From the NCBI GenBank assembly GCA_036936605.1, contig JAUPFV010000002.1, positions 125,038,376-125,102,375 on the forward strand: a stretch of DNA of 64,000 bases. Direction: 5' to 3'. Each line of letters starts with the position of its first letter. Positions within the stretch are counted from its first letter, which is position 1. Position numbers and translations under genes: made by a program. The notes under the pieces were generated by a model. That model searched no databases. It was not told the origin of the DNA and saw only the letters and a list, made by a program, of their open reading frames with translations. Shown here in pieces: positions 45,830-58,029 of the stretch. This DNA is from Limnanthes douglasii subsp. nivea (Eukaryota; Streptophyta; Magnoliopsida; Brassicales; Limnanthaceae).

Positions 45830-46160
45830 AGAGGGAGAGATAAGACGCCTACAATAGTTTATTATAGGCTCAAGAGTCCAAAGAGCATCACCATAGGAAA
45901 TAAGTTTGGGTAGAACTTCACAATCAGTTTCAATATCAACTTTTTTGTAAGCCAATGTTCTTGCATATCAAGAGGCCATCAAGTAGGGCTCTGACCTCAG
46001 CCATAATATGGTTAATCTTGCCATATAGGTTGCCAAAACCATGGATAATATTACCCTTATCAGCCCTGATGATACCCCTACCTTTAGCCTCTCTTTAGGT
46101 AAGAAAGACCCACCAGTATTTAGCTTGTATCTATTAGGAGGAGGGAGAGACCATGAGAGA
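45830..46160 (-). pseudogene. LINE G RNase H domain
   Basis: Split over two frames: GIIRADKGNIIHGFGNLYG, then IMAEVRALLDGL (the Glu-containing helix), then VDIETDCEVLPKLI (Asp-containing). These are typical of the plant L1 RNase H (RVT_3) domain. Confidence 0.8.
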
Positions 46161-46499
46161 AAAATAGGCTTCTTTTTATCTTTTAAGTGGTTATAACGCC
46201 AAGGTGAATAACAGTTCTGTCATCAATGGATCAATGGTTTTTATTTAGCATATTAGCATGATCCAAGCTATTAATGATATGAGTGATGTATTTTATAGAA
46301 AGAACTAGTAGTTAGGTAATGTGTTAAACTTTTATTTATTTCTTGATTGTCATATAACCCAGCAAATTACCACATGCAATATAGTCCTAATGTGAGCCTC
46401 CTTATTTAAAGATCAAAACCAACATCTAATTATGTGACTGATAGTCATGAATCTTTCAATATGAATCTTAAAAATACTAGCAAAGTAGGACTAAATAAG

Positions 46500-46760
46500 C
46501 TAGGTATTGTTGCAAGACACAAATAGATGATTAAAAGATTTAGAATTATCATAGAATTGACACTTAGAAACTAATGTAACGTGTCTCCTCTGGATATTAG
46601 AATTAGTGGATAACGAGTTGTTAAGAATTATCCACACTAAGACAAAACATTTCCTAGGTGTAACATTGTTCCACAACTTATAAAACAGATTCAAAATTGT
46701 TCTTCTTCCTAAAGGGGTTCCATGTATCCTTGGTGCTAAAACAACCATCCTTAGAGTTAA
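46500..46760 (-). pseudogene. LINE G RT-associated zinc finger (zf-RVT)
   Basis: NNVTPRKCFVLVWIILNNSL, then NIQRRHV, CQFYDNSKSFNHLFVSC: the C-x2-C to H-x4-C-like arrangement of the zinc-binding domain that follows plant LINE polymerases, with its second Cys replaced. Confidence 0.82.
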
Positions 46761-47748
46761 ATCACATCCATGTTATAATGTCTTTAAATTATATTTTGAT
46801 AGATGTCTTCTCAATCTGTTTTATATTAGAATGAGTGATTAAGTTTCTAAACTTATCCACACTCCACCTATCCCCATCCCAAAAGGACCTGACTTTTTTT
46901 TGATTGGTACAAACTATTATCAACCACTCCAATTTTCTAGCCAAAATTCCACCTCTCTATTACCTAGTTTTCATCTAATCTTAGACTCAACAAAGGCTTT
47001 AATTTTTGCAAGTCTATTTCACGTTTGAGATTTAGACTTAGAGAAGTTAGCCTATAAAGGGTGCATACCTTTAAAATATGTACTATGGATATAATTAGCC
47101 CACAAGCAATTATTTTCTTTGAATCTAATTCAAAACTTACAGGAGAAAGTGTCATGAATATCGTGAAATTTTCTAACATTCAGGTGATCTTCACCAAAGG
47201 ACCTACTTATGTTTGACCAATTTTTCAAAGTGAAATTTGTGAACATCATGTGTTGAACCCATAAGAATTCATTCAGAATCATTTTTATATAATTAATTAT
47301 ATTATTGGGTATGTAACAACTCTACATCTAGAAGGTAGTATTGGACAACAACAGAGAGTTAATCAAAGTGAGTATTCTACCGTAAGATAAGTGCTTCCGT
47401 TCCCATTCATTAAATTTGATGTGAATTTTATTCACTAAAGGAAGACTTCTAGTCTTAAAGCCAACTTTTATAACTAAAAAAGATCATCTAGTATGTGAAG
47501 AGGTGATACTATTAGTCTTGTCTTTGTTAATAGACTGACTAGAGACTCTTAGTAATTTTGTAGGAAGGTACTCATGCTTCTCAATAGTAGAGGAAAGACC
47601 ATTTGTAAAAAATTATATATCATCTTCAAAGAATAAATAAAGGATGTTAATATAGATTTTGGACCTATATTTCATAGATTTATTGTTGTCAAGTAAGTTA
47701 CTAAGACCTCTAATGGGAACCTCTTCACCAATGATAAACAAGCTATGG

Positions 47749-49436
47749 AAGGTATGGGCATTTGGTTCTTCGGTTCGGTTTGGTTATTTCAGTTTTTTAA
47801 GACAAGTATCCATTTAGGTACCAATTGAAATTTGGTTTGCTTCAGTTCAGTTCCTCTCAGTTTGGTTCAGTATGGGTACTTAATCTAAGAACTGAAAAAA
47901 TCAGTTACACTCAAGTTTTGGTTTGGTTCTATTTAGATTCAGCTCCAAATGGTTACTTTGTAACCAAATGAATACTTTATAATTAAAAAACCCGTTAGGA
48001 ACGAATCCTAATAGAACCAAATTTGTAAAAAGAACTAAATCTAAATAGAACAGAAAAATAAACAGCCAAATAACCCATAATAAATTACAAGTTACAAGTT
48101 ACAACTTACAACCATTAATACATAAGGTTTATGTTTTAGCTTTTTTAAAATACTATGAGTTCCAAAGAATTGCACACCATGTGTAATTTCCAATCTTGAT
48201 AAAAAGATCATATGATACAATATCTGACTGAGAGTACCATAGGTGAAAGCATTAGAAAACATCCATGCAGCTTCCTTTCTTACCTCAAAATCAACATCTT
48301 CTATTACATCATTAAGTTGAATCACACGAGTACCTTTCATTACAACCTGCATATAAAATAGAATTTCTCAACCAAAAAAATATGTGGGTAACTATGAACT
48401 ATGCAAAATAAAAAGGGTTGAAACATATAATAATTTATTCTATTTTCATGTCCAAAATATACAATTTAAAAAGAGAACTTATTTATAAGTCACCTCAATT
48501 TGATAAACATTTCCAGCTGTGATGTTCAAAAGAATCCAACAAGCTTCTTTCCTTATGCTCTTTATGAACGTATTGGTTACGGTTCTATCTAAAATGGACA
48601 AAAACCCTGAAATACATTCATTATCTATAACAACCTGAGTTTCCATATCATCACCGATAACTATATTTCCAACTGTGCGTAAGGTAGTAATGGCCATTGG
48701 TGGAGATGGATAACTAGATTAACCAAGAGAAAAGAGTGTTATTACGGTGTGAAGAAAATATTAGATTTAACGAGGCGATTAGATGTCAGGAATGTATGTA
48801 TAAACTATACAGGAGTAAACTCACAACATAAGTCAAACAAAATATGGGCAAACATTTGCATCGATAATATCTTGGATTTTATGATGAGCATCGTAAGAAA
48901 GATAAGATAGTGCCCATCACACATCTGCTAATGTTACCTTATCTTCTGAATGTATAAGGCGTACAAGAATTGCCACAACAAGTTTTGTCTGCATAAATAG
49001 TTAAGATTGTATATTATATAATATGAGTGAAATAAAAAAACATTTCAAAATCAGATCTTGAATACACAACATATTGTGGTTCCTTCTACATAATTTTGAT
49101 AATGTCAAAGTTGCATTCCTCAACGAAGAAAGAGTTGGATGCTCATTAAATTGGGTCAGCAATGGCATTAAAGATCCATGGACAACCACAAGATCACAAA
49201 ATTTGGGTGAGTGTCCGACAATAATTCTCAATGCCAAAAGAGCCTATAAAAATGACAAAGTAATATCAACACAAGAAAAAATAGGCGATTTACATAAGAA
49301 TAAATGCTTCAGTTTGGTTGGATGATCAAAATTGGAATCGATTGGGTATTCTAAAGGAACCAAAACCGAACTGAAATGTTTATTTTGGTTCAATTTGGTT
49401 CTGTTTTTCAGTTCCGGAACCGAATTCCCATGCCTA
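47749..49436. mobile_element. hAT-like non-autonomous element H carrying importin-alpha exons
   Basis: 1688 bp, ends AAGGTATGGGCATTTGGTTC (left) and TAGGCATGGGAATTCGGTTC (right, minus strand). These match at 16 of 20 positions and resemble hAT-type ends. The flanking 8-mers AGCTATGG (47741-47748) and GGCTAGGG (49437-49444) agree at six positions, and 8 bp is the hAT duplication length. The subterminal parts are rich in TTCGGTT/TTTGGTTC repeats in both orientations. No transposase is present; the interior is a multi-exon importin-alpha fragment. Confidence 0.8.
48092..49237 (-). pseudogene. Captured importin-alpha gene fragment (armadillo repeats)
   Basis: Importin-alpha carries nuclear-localisation cargo to the nucleus, binding it through armadillo repeats. 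Four exon-like pieces lie in the correct order on the minus strand: 49237-49070 (LVVVHGSLMPLLTQFNEHP, SLRNATLTLSKLCRR), 48992-48850 (LVRLIHSEDKVTLADV, a stop, WALSYLS), 48697-48490 (LRTVGNIVIGDDMETQVVI, KSIRKEACWILLNITAGN) and 48352-48092 (DVDFEVRKEAAWMFSNAF). Intervening AT-rich stretches look like retained introns, so genomic DNA rather than cDNA was captured. A stop and missing exons show it is not a working gene. Confidence 0.85.
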
Positions 49437-50868
49437 GGCTAGGGGAAATAAGGTCCAATTTCCTAATTCCTATTTTAGTATTGGAATAACCCTTAACATC
49501 CCCATTGATAATAGAAACATACAATAACCTGATCATTCTTTCAATGATCTCCATAAATTCAGAGCTAAAACGAAAAACACTAAGAACCATTATAATAAAG
49601 CTATGGGATAATCTGTCAAAGGCTTTGGTCATATCTACTTTGACCATTATATTACTGGACTTAGTCTTCCTATTCAATTTATAAACCATTTCTTTGGGAA
49701 TAAAAATATTATCCTGAACGTATCAACCCTCAACAAACCCACCTTGGACAATGGATATTATTTTGGGAAGAATATTAACCAGTATTTTATTAAGAATTTT
49801 AGACATTATCCTATTCATTAGTGTACACAGACTTATTGGTCTGCAATCCTTCCACGATATGAGGTTGTTGTTCTTAAGGATAAGAGAGATGCATGTAGTT
49901 AGCATACCACATGGAATAGGATGACCAAAGAAAAATGATTCCATAGCAGCACACAAATCATATTTAATAATGGGCCAACATGTTTGAAAGAAGAAGCTAT
50001 TGAAGCCATCAATGCCAACAATACTTGAAGGATTAAGACTTTTGATTATACCATAAATCTCATCTTTAGTTGGGGGAGCCATTAGTGTGTTATTCTCTTC
50101 ATCATTTATTAGCGTAGGTATATTGTTAAATATTATATAATTCATTAAACTATCTTCATCATCGGTATTTTGATAGGGAGGATCAGGTAATATACTCTTG
50201 AAATAAGATTCAGTCAAACTTCCTAAAAGATTGGTATCCATAACTCAATCAGACCCATCTCTTATACTAAGAATCTTGTTCTTTCTCATTTTCCTCTTAA
50301 CAAAGTTGTGGTAAATTACCGTGTTTTTGTCCCCATCTTTGATCCAACTATAGTAACACTTTTGCTGCCAATAAGATTCTTTATTAGCTAATAATTAGAG
50401 GTATATGGATTTAGAGAGACTAATTTTGTCCTCAGCCTTGTTGGATTCTTGGTATTTAAGCTCAAGACCTTTAACAGTTTCCTTATCCTCTAAAACCTTG
50501 TCAAAGATTTTGCCAAAGCAGTTATTATTTCAGTTACTGAGAGCCTTTTTGAGTCTCTTAGTTTTGTTCCAAAAAATATACATATAGTAGCCATATATTT
50601 CAATCTTCCAACTCTTCTCAACCAAACTAAAAGAAGTCATGGTTTGAAGTCCACATATTTAGGAACTTGAAGTCTTCTTAGAATTGTTTTTGGTGTGATC
50701 TGAACAATTTCTGGAAGCACCTTAATATTAGGGAAATATTAAGTTCATGCTGAGTTATAGAAAACACGGTAAAGTATTTTCCACTTTTTTTTTATTAGAC
50801 CATGTATATTTAGTACCAGCATAGCCAACATCCTCGAGAAAAAAATCATTAATAATGTCATTAGAGTC

Positions 50869-51360
50869 TTAAATATTGTTATGACAAGTAGAAGAGTAAC
50901 CGAGTTTCTCATAAATAGAAGAAATAACATTGAAATCCCCTATTACAATCCATTCCATGGTTGCAATGGAGAAGGAATGGATTGTAATGGAGATAATTAT
51001 GAGGTTGTTCCATAGTTCAAGCCTATTTTCTCTTTGACACTTTGCATATAGTACAATAAATAAGAGAACTTTGTTCAAGGTTGTATAAGATATTTCAGTA
51101 TGAATATATTGTTGATGGTCCATAAGTAAATCTATCTTGAACTCCTCATTCCACAAAAACCAAATCTTGTTATTATTGTTAGCCTTGAAATGCTTCAAGC
51201 CTAATCTAACTACAATCTTCTCTAGGTTCTCCATCTTGATACGAGGTTTTTGCATTGAAATTAAATCAATATTCTCTTTTAAGTTGATGGATTTCAACCT
51301 TCTCTGCAAAGCGTTGTTACTAATGGCACGAATATTCCAATTTAGAACTTTTATTATCAT
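50869..51360 (-). pseudogene. LINE G AP endonuclease
   Basis: Nicks target DNA to prime reverse transcription. VLNWNIRAISNNALQRRL (Asn of motif I), SMQKPRI where LQETK is usual (the catalytic Glu is replaced), and WIVIGDFNVISS (Asp and Asn) are visible. The rest of the domain continues in another frame to about 50745 and decays towards the RT. Confidence 0.85.
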
Positions 51361-51476
51361 CCATTATCTTGGTTTGGAGATCTGATTGGTCTTTTTTGCT
51401 GAAACAAAGACTTGACTACCAATGTACCTTTTTTCTTTTTTCCTTTAGCTTATTTAAGTTTTTTAACTAGAAGATC

Positions 51477-52345
51477 CTAAAATATTTTATCAAACTCTCT
51501 TATGTTAAGTATTGGAGAAGTAGGAAAACTGTATATCTTAAGTTGATTTGGGGTATGGCTAACATAATCCATGTTCTCATATTCAGTAATGTTGAATCCC
51601 AAATCATGCGCTTGTATAGCTTCAATCACTTTTTCCTCCATTCGAGTGTTATTGCCAACCTGGTTAGTGAGCTTCATATTCTCCTAAATACTATATTTTG
51701 ATGGAATTTAGACAAGTTTTTTCTATCTTGGGTGAAGGCCGATTCCAGCATTACATGTCCTGTATTCTCCTTTTGATGTCTTGTTGTGTTTTTGTTTTTC
51801 TCATTCATATATTCCTCCATAGATTTTAATTTTTTAGCATTATCATCCTTTTGATTATTTCATATTATGGACTTGATTTTAGGTCGATCCTCTTTTGTAT
51901 CATTATATTTATTAACTTGATTAGTTTACTGTTGGTGAAGCGTTTTACAGTTTTCTTGTTTGTGACCAAGATGATAACATGTATGTCACTAATAAAGTAA
52001 GTCTTTATAGCTTATGTCAAGCCAACATCCATCATTATCTCCAAATCCCATCCAAACATGATATTTTATTTTTTTTCTTCAGTCCAACTCAATCCAAGCA
52101 TAAAATGAGTGGTAGGTTACTCTATTTTTTATGAAATCCAGGTCTTAAGAGGTTGTCATATGGTTGAAAAATAGTATGGATAATATCTTCATTGTAAAGA
52201 AATTTAGGTAAGTTGGCTATCATAATCCACATAGGTGTGATACAACTTTATTTTTCTGTTTGAATGATGTTGTCCATTTGAGGAGCCTCATTGAGTACTC
52301 TCCTATAGACCAAACATTCTTGGTCCATAATTTACATATATATAT
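51477..52345 (-). pseudogene. LINE G ORF1 (DUF4283 and CCHC knuckle)
   Basis: From the right: WSIGEYSMRLLKWTTSFK (about 52305, the DUF4283 C-terminal strand), HSFYAWIELD (about 52100), GFGDNDGCWLDISYKDL (about 52040) and a decayed knuckle CYHLGHKQENC (about 51985-51950). A short open frame at 51677-51477 forms the tail before the endonuclease. Compare fragment I on the plus strand. Confidence 0.75.
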
Positions 52346-52953
52346 TAGTATTGAAAATTATATCAACACATGTCTGATGTCCAAGTTATAGACATTATAT
52401 TCACCAACAAATTTCATAGAATCCATGAATTGTTTGATAAGATTGAATTTAGGCATGCCTTTAACAAATTTTCATATTTAAGTGAATTTTGTAACATATA
52501 TCAGTTTGTCCTTGTATTTTTTTATGAATTGTATTTAAACATAATTATTTTTCTTATGGATTGACATTTGAACAATTTCTGATTGGTTCTTGATGTTTCT
52601 TGTCACCTCCGTAAAAGATTTTATTGTGTTTAATATCTTGATTCCTCCTCTGTTATTATACTCTTCTTATTCTTTAATTGTATTCGAATAATCTTCCCTC
52701 TGTAAAGTTGTTAACATTAACTCTAGTAATTTCTTCACCCTTATCTATGATTATTTGATCTTAGCAAGTAGCCATAAATGAAGATGAATCCAATCCGAGA
52801 TTAATTAACTAATAAAAAGTTTTGTTTATTCAGTTTAAGTTTTATTATACATGATTTTACTTTTCCAGATTAATCGATAAAATTTTTATTTTACAAATAT
52901 ATCATTATATAAATTTATCGTCATATAAATCTTGCGAGTAAAATGGTTAGGAA

Positions 52954-53007
<54 letters not shown>

Positions 53008-53285
53008 TATAAAAGGTTATTTTTTAATGATATTATAAATTTGATTTTTTCATGCATAATTTGTATATATTAAAAATTTCAATATCGTACACTTAACTAT
53101 TCGATTTTATGGATTTATTATGGCTATGATTACTAGCTATACGAGATTATTTAATGATATAACACGCCCTAACTCCACTTTAAACAAACTTCTGGCACAT
53201 ATATCACTGCAACAACTCTCTTAACCAATTAATCAAGTTGAAGATCTATTGAAACTGCACACATTTGAGTTTCTTAAAAATCACA
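52345..53285. other. AT-rich spacer with a (TA)n microsatellite
   Basis: A TA dinucleotide run of about 42 bp lies at 52958-52999. Nothing else is recognised. The 5' leader of LINE G may extend into the left part. Confidence 0.6.
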
Positions 53286-53289
53286 AGTC

Positions 53290-54200
53290 TTATCAGCATG
53301 TCTTTTCCAGATTATTTGATCCATCATTAATACCAATTTATTAATACCAATTCTTAAATGACCATCTTCTATAAATGATCGAATAAAATGATATTTAATA
53401 TACACGTGTTTGCTTTTAGGATGATATACCGATTCTTTAGTAAGAAAATAGCACTCTCACTATTGCTATACAAAACTCAATATTCTTTATTTATTCTAGA
53501 ACATGTGAAGCAAAGTAATGTATATGTAGTAAATTTGAAATACCAAAGTAGCCACTTCAATTCCTTCTAGTGGCCACTTAAATTCCTTCTAGTGTTGCTT
53601 TTTTGGATTACTCATGTACATGCTCACAACTCCCACTGCACATGTAATATAGCTGGTGTAAACTATAATATATATAAGGCTCTTAAATATCGATGCATAA
53701 ATAATCTTTTTCATATAAGCCTTACTGTCTGATGTTTTAGGTGACTGGTCTTTGGTTAGATTAAAATGGTTATCCAAAAGCATGCCCATTGGTTTGACAC
53801 TTCCATGTTAAACCACTTGGAAATCTTGTTCACATATTCTGATTGTGATAACTTTAAGGTAACATGATTGATATCTCTCGTGACCATCATACCAAGAATT
53901 TGTTTTACAACTTCAGAATCCTTTACTGCAAATTTATTTAAAATTCTCTTATTCTGGTAAGTTATTTACTCACTTATGGATCATGCAATAAACATATCAT
54001 CGACATACAATAAACAATTAATAAATTCTTTTTAGACATTGTTATGTAGCGACAATGATCTTATTCACATATACTGAAACTGGTGGTACCCATAAATATG
54101 TCAAACTTCATATAAGACTGTCTTGGAGCTTATTTGTTACCATATAAGATTTTATTCAATTTATAAATCATATATTCTTTCTGACGTAGTCGCACAAGCC
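53290..54200 (-). pseudogene. Ty1/copia remnant J: RT end and RNase H
   Basis: From the right: a YVDDMFIA box (about 54012-53990), KFAVKDSEVVKQILGMMVTR, LSQSEYVNKISKWFNM, then 53789-53589 with NHFNLTKDQSPKT, KKIIYASIFKSL and AVGVVSMYMSNP. After further breaks come SNSESAIFLLKNR-like and H-F-I-R-like RNase H phrases (53470-53340). It belongs to the copia pol family but is a different stretch from E. Neither LTR was found. Confidence 0.82.
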
Positions 54201-54204
54201 TATG

Positions 54205-54711
54205 ACTATATGGCTCTTCTGGACAAGTAGAAACAAGCTTTATTTGGAGCTCAATTATCTGAATTAGACGTTGCGGCCACTCAAATTGAATACGTCAAGA
54301 AGCCCAACAAATCTCTAAAGTTTTATGAGACAAAGCTTGATGATAAATTTAAGGCCCGAATATCCACCGTTTAGGCCTTTTTTGTTGTTTTCGTTGTTTT
54401 TTTTTTTCATTTTTCATATTTTGTTAGATTTAATTAAAATACTTAACCAACTCTAATCTCTTTGAAATTAGGCTGGACTTTATTTTATTTTGTAACGAAC
54501 AATTTGAAATTTTGTCGTATGGTTTTAATCACTTCTATATGAGGCTCTCAAACCCTATTTTTGCCGTCAGTCTTTTTGAATCAAATTTGAGTTTTTTTCT
54601 CTAAGTCTCCTATACTCTAACATAAGGTTAGTGTTTATATATCTGTTGTTTCATTTCTTTCTTCTTGATTTCTTACAGCTGAAGACTCTGTTTTGACACT
54701 GGTCTCCATCA
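54205..54711 (+). other. Possible 5' LTR of gypsy element K, with a coding-like remnant
   Basis: 54205-54360 reads as a lysine-rich peptide remnant (VAATQIEYVKKPNKSLKFYE) that I cannot assign. The following T-rich segment ends GGTCTCCATCA at 54711, next to a primer-site-like motif, so the 3' end of an LTR probably lies here. The LTR start and the second LTR were not found. Confidence 0.4.
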
Positions 54712-55129
54712 GTTAGTATCGGAGCGACAAAGCTCATACGACGTGGGTTAAGGAGATATATCACTAAAAAGATCGATGCGCGGGAAGTGCACTCTTCCAA
54801 TCGCAGAACCGGTTGATCAGGAGGAGATAAAACACTAATTTGGCCAGATGTGGTGAATATATGAATTTAAATGAGACAAGATGAGAGGCGTACAAGAGAC
54901 TATACACAAGCTATTGAACAACCAAACCACGAATTTCGAGCTCTAGGTTCGAGCAACCAGCCATCGGTATTTGAGAGAAAGATCGCACGTGAGCAGAATC
55001 TGTTTGCTCCTTGGAAGGAACAAGATACATGTCAATATTATCCTTAAAACTTTCATGAACAAGTCTTTGAGCAGCTGCCAGCGAGAGATTTTGATCAAAA
55101 CGCCAGTAACCAGTGAGAATCAGGATTTA

Positions 55130-55880
55130 GACTTGAGATCCCAGAGTTCCAAGGGGGTCTCGAACCGGATAAACTTTTAGATTGGATCACTTTGGTTGAA
55201 GAATTCCTTGATTTCAAAGAGGTTGCGGATGGAAAACGGGTATATTTGACTACAACTAAGTTCCGAGGTCGAGCTGTATCTTAGTAGAAGCATTTAAAGC
55301 AAACTAGGTCTAGAAGCCAAAAATAACAACCTGGGAAAATTGTGTGAAGAACTTGAGAGCTTCATTTTTGCCTTACACACGTATAATGTACCAGAAGTTC
55401 TAAAAACTTAAATAATGGTCAAGAACTGTTGATGAATACACTAAAAAAAATTCAAGCTGCAAAACCATGTGGATATTGCTGATTCGGTAGATCAATTAGT
55501 ATCTCGTTACATAGGTGGGATCAGATATCACTTTCAGAACAAGCTGGATATGTTCAAATCTGTAAATGTGTCTGAAGCACATCAACGCACACTGCATCTT
55601 AGGAAATCCCTTTCATGAAGGCCTTGTAGAGGAGATATTGACATGATAGTATCAATGGCGTTTCAAAAAAGAACAGTTCTAGGTCCTAGCTCAGCAGTTC
55701 CAACTGCCTCCCTTATTCGTGTTGGTGCTAATTTACAGGTCCCTTATTGCACATGTACTTCCTTACAGTTCAGGTGCTACCATTGTCACAAACTAGGGCA
55801 TGTTGCTTTGTAGTGTCTGAAATTGCAAAACAGCCATAACAATTGAGGGGTTTGTTCACTAGAGCTGCTGAATTCGATCT
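55130..55880 (+). pseudogene. gag of element K
   Basis: IPEFQGGLEPDKLLDWITLV then FLDFKEVADGKRVYLTTTKF (about 55140-55270) mark the capsid region. RGRAVS and a broken helical part follow, with a CCHC knuckle CYHCHKLGHVAL.C at about 55780-55820 containing one stop. Confidence 0.78.
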
Positions 55881-56039
55881 GGAAGGTAAACAATAGTTTG
55901 ATGAGGAGCTGGAGGATGTTGTTGATGAGGTTCAGACATACCAAATTACTGGAGGAGATGTTGGAATTGCATTAGTTTTAAGAAGTTTTGTTTTAGGCCT
56001 AAGGCAAGAGGTGAAATGGGGTAATTGACTGTGAAATAA

Positions 56040-56400
56040 TATTTTTCCAGTCTACTTGTACTATAAGGGGAAAGGTATGTAAATTCGTTATTGATTCAGG
56101 GAGCTTCAAGAATGTGATTTTCGAAGAAGTTATGCAGAAGGTGGCCCTGAAAACAAAAAACCACCCCAATCTCTACAAACTCGTGTGGTTAAAGAAATGT
56201 AGTGATGTAACAATCTCTAAAAGATGTCTAATGTCATACTATGTCGGTAACTATAAGGATAAATCATGGTGTGATGTTATGGCCATGAATACTTGTCACT
56301 TATTTCTAGGTTGACCATGACAATACGATAGAAGTGTCATGTACGATGGTAGAAAAACCATTATAATTTCGCATGTAATATCATTAGATTAATATTGATA
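56040..56400 (+). pseudogene. Protease of element K
   Basis: VCKFVIDSGSFKNVIFEEVM (active site Asp-Ser-Gly, about 56092), then YKLVWLKKCSDVTISKRCLM and WCDVMAMNTCHLFLG. A stop replaces the next residue (56312). The same region in K2 (60171-59575) is from a related element. Confidence 0.82.
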
Positions 56401-56639
56401 CCATCTAAAGAGGTCGCTCCAAAACCTGCACTTGTTGTATCATAGGAGTCAAGTAAGGACTTTTTAGCTCGTAAAACATTTATAGAGCATGCAATGATAC
56501 GAGAATTGTTTATTTATTGGTGGTTAAAGAATGAAATGATGATCCATTTACCGGGATAACTGAGCACGCTCACCCGCTATCAGCAAATTTTTTTGTTGTA
56601 TTTCCCAATAATCTTCGTACATGTCTTCCTCTAGTAAGA

Positions 56640-57480
56640 GACATCCAACACAATATTGACATAGTACCGGGTGGTAGTCTTCCAAACTGACCACACTACC
56701 AGATGAGTCTAAAAGAGAATGAGAAGCTCCGCAGACAGATGGAAGAACTATTGAGTAAAGGCCTCACCCGTGAGAGCCTCAGTCCTTGTGGAGTTCCAAA
56801 AATACTAACACCAAATAAGGATGGCTCAATGAGGATGTGAGTGAATAACAGAGCTATCAAATAAATTAACGTCAGGTATTGGTTTCCTATCCCTCGACTT
56901 AATGATTTACTGGGTCAGTTGAGTGGTGCTACAGTGTTTACGAAACTTTATTTGAAGAGGGAATATCATCAAATTCGTATTCGCATAAGAGATGAGTGAA
57001 AGACAACCTTTAAAACTAGAGAAGGTCTGTCTGAGTGGATTATCATAACCTTCCGCCTTTCCAATGCTCCTTACACGTGTATGATGGTTATGACTATGTA
57101 TTGTTTTTCCTTCATTGGAAAATTTGTAGTTGTGTACTTTGATGATATTCTGATATATAGTACTATAGAGGAGCTGCACCTCCAGCACTTACGGGAAGTA
57201 TTGGTTGTTTTGAGGCAAGATGAGTTTTATGTGGGACTCGACAAGTGTTCCTCTATTACAGATTCAGTTATATTCCTTGAACATGTTGTTTCAAAGGATG
57301 GTTTGTTAGTGGATAAGTCGCAGGTAACAACAATGCATGACTGGCATACACATACTTCTATCACAAAAGTCTGTTCTTTTCATGGACTCGTTTCATTCTA
57401 CAGTAGGTTCATCTATCTTAAGTACTGTCATGGCTCATATTACATATTATATGAAGGGCAAGACATTTTGCTGGACCCCT
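56640..57480 (+). pseudogene. Reverse transcriptase of element K
   Basis: [20 protein letters not shown], then DGSMRM (stop) [33 protein letters not shown], the catalytic YFDD at 57135-57146, and a thumb LEHVVSKDGLLVDKSQV with SFHGLVSFYSRFI. Stops near 56837 and 56999 plus a frame change at about 57060 inactivate it. Confidence 0.88.
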
Positions 57481-57900
57481 AAGACAACTGCTGCATTTGA
57501 AAAGATTAAGATAAGATTGACCAACACATCTATTCTGGTTTTACCTGATTTTTTAACAAGGTTTGAACTGCATTGTGATGCGTCAAGACTGGGCATTAGA
57601 GTTGTAGTCATCCAACAAGGCCGACCTGTAGCCTACTTTAGTGAGAAGTTATATGACACAAAACGCAATTACAACACCTATGATAAGAAGTTTTACGCAG
57701 TGGTGCAGGGTTTGAAGCACTGAAGTTCCTACTTGGCCTATAAATACTTTTTATTGTACATCGACCATGATGCCTTAAAGCATTAGCAGAGCCATGAGAA
57801 TTTATCTTCATGACATGCGCGTTGGGGAATATTTACTCAACAATTTAAATTTTCTATCAAGCACACACTGGGGGCGGTTAACCATGTAGATGATGCACTG
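57480..57900 (+). pseudogene. RNase H of element K
   Basis: TTAAFEKIKIRLTNTSILVL, FELHCDASRLGIRVVVIQQG (catalytic Asp), PVAYFSEKLYDTKRNYNTY and a broken FYAVVQGLKH-YLA-FIVHRP.ALKH tail. Single RNase H module, unlike the Tat elements. Confidence 0.85.
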
Positions 57901-58029
57901 AGCCAACACAGTATGATTATTCGTATGGAAGGAGAGGTTGTGGGATTCGAGATGATGAATCATCTACTGTCTACCAATCCATATTTCGGTTATGGACGTC
58001 ATGACATGTTTAAGAACAAATTTTGCAGT

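Larger units (their letters stand above)
47000..50241 (-). pseudogene. LINE G reverse transcriptase (split by H)
   Basis: Front part 50241-49445: LNPSSIVGIDGFNSFFFQTC, ISLILKNNNLISWKDCRPIS, QGGFVEG, then VKVDMTKAFDRLSHSFI with the first catalytic Asp. H interrupts at the position of the usual GDPLSPYLF motif. The rest resumes at 47740 (LFIIGEEVPIRGLS), with FEDD at 47619-47630 in place of the usual YADD, and a thumb region to about 47000. A stop and frame change at 49723/49689 also break it. Confidence 0.88.
45815..52345 (-). mobile_element. L1-type LINE G, interrupted by hAT-like element H
   Basis: A non-LTR retrotransposon read right to left: ORF1 (about 52340-51480), AP endonuclease (51360-50869), RT (50241-49408, then 47740-47000 after H), RT-associated zinc finger (46760-46500) and an RNase H domain (46150-45840). 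This is the full domain order of plant L1 elements. The 3' end runs into a (TA)n(GA)n simple repeat at 45787-45814. Stops and frame changes are frequent, so it is inactive. Confidence 0.9.

Noticed and set aside
48092..49237. A functional importin-alpha gene
   Set aside because: An in-frame stop, missing first and last exons, and position within a hAT-like element inside a LINE show a captured fragment.
49074..49325. An 83-codon plus-strand ORF
   Set aside because: It is antisense to the first importin-alpha exon and the hAT subterminal region.
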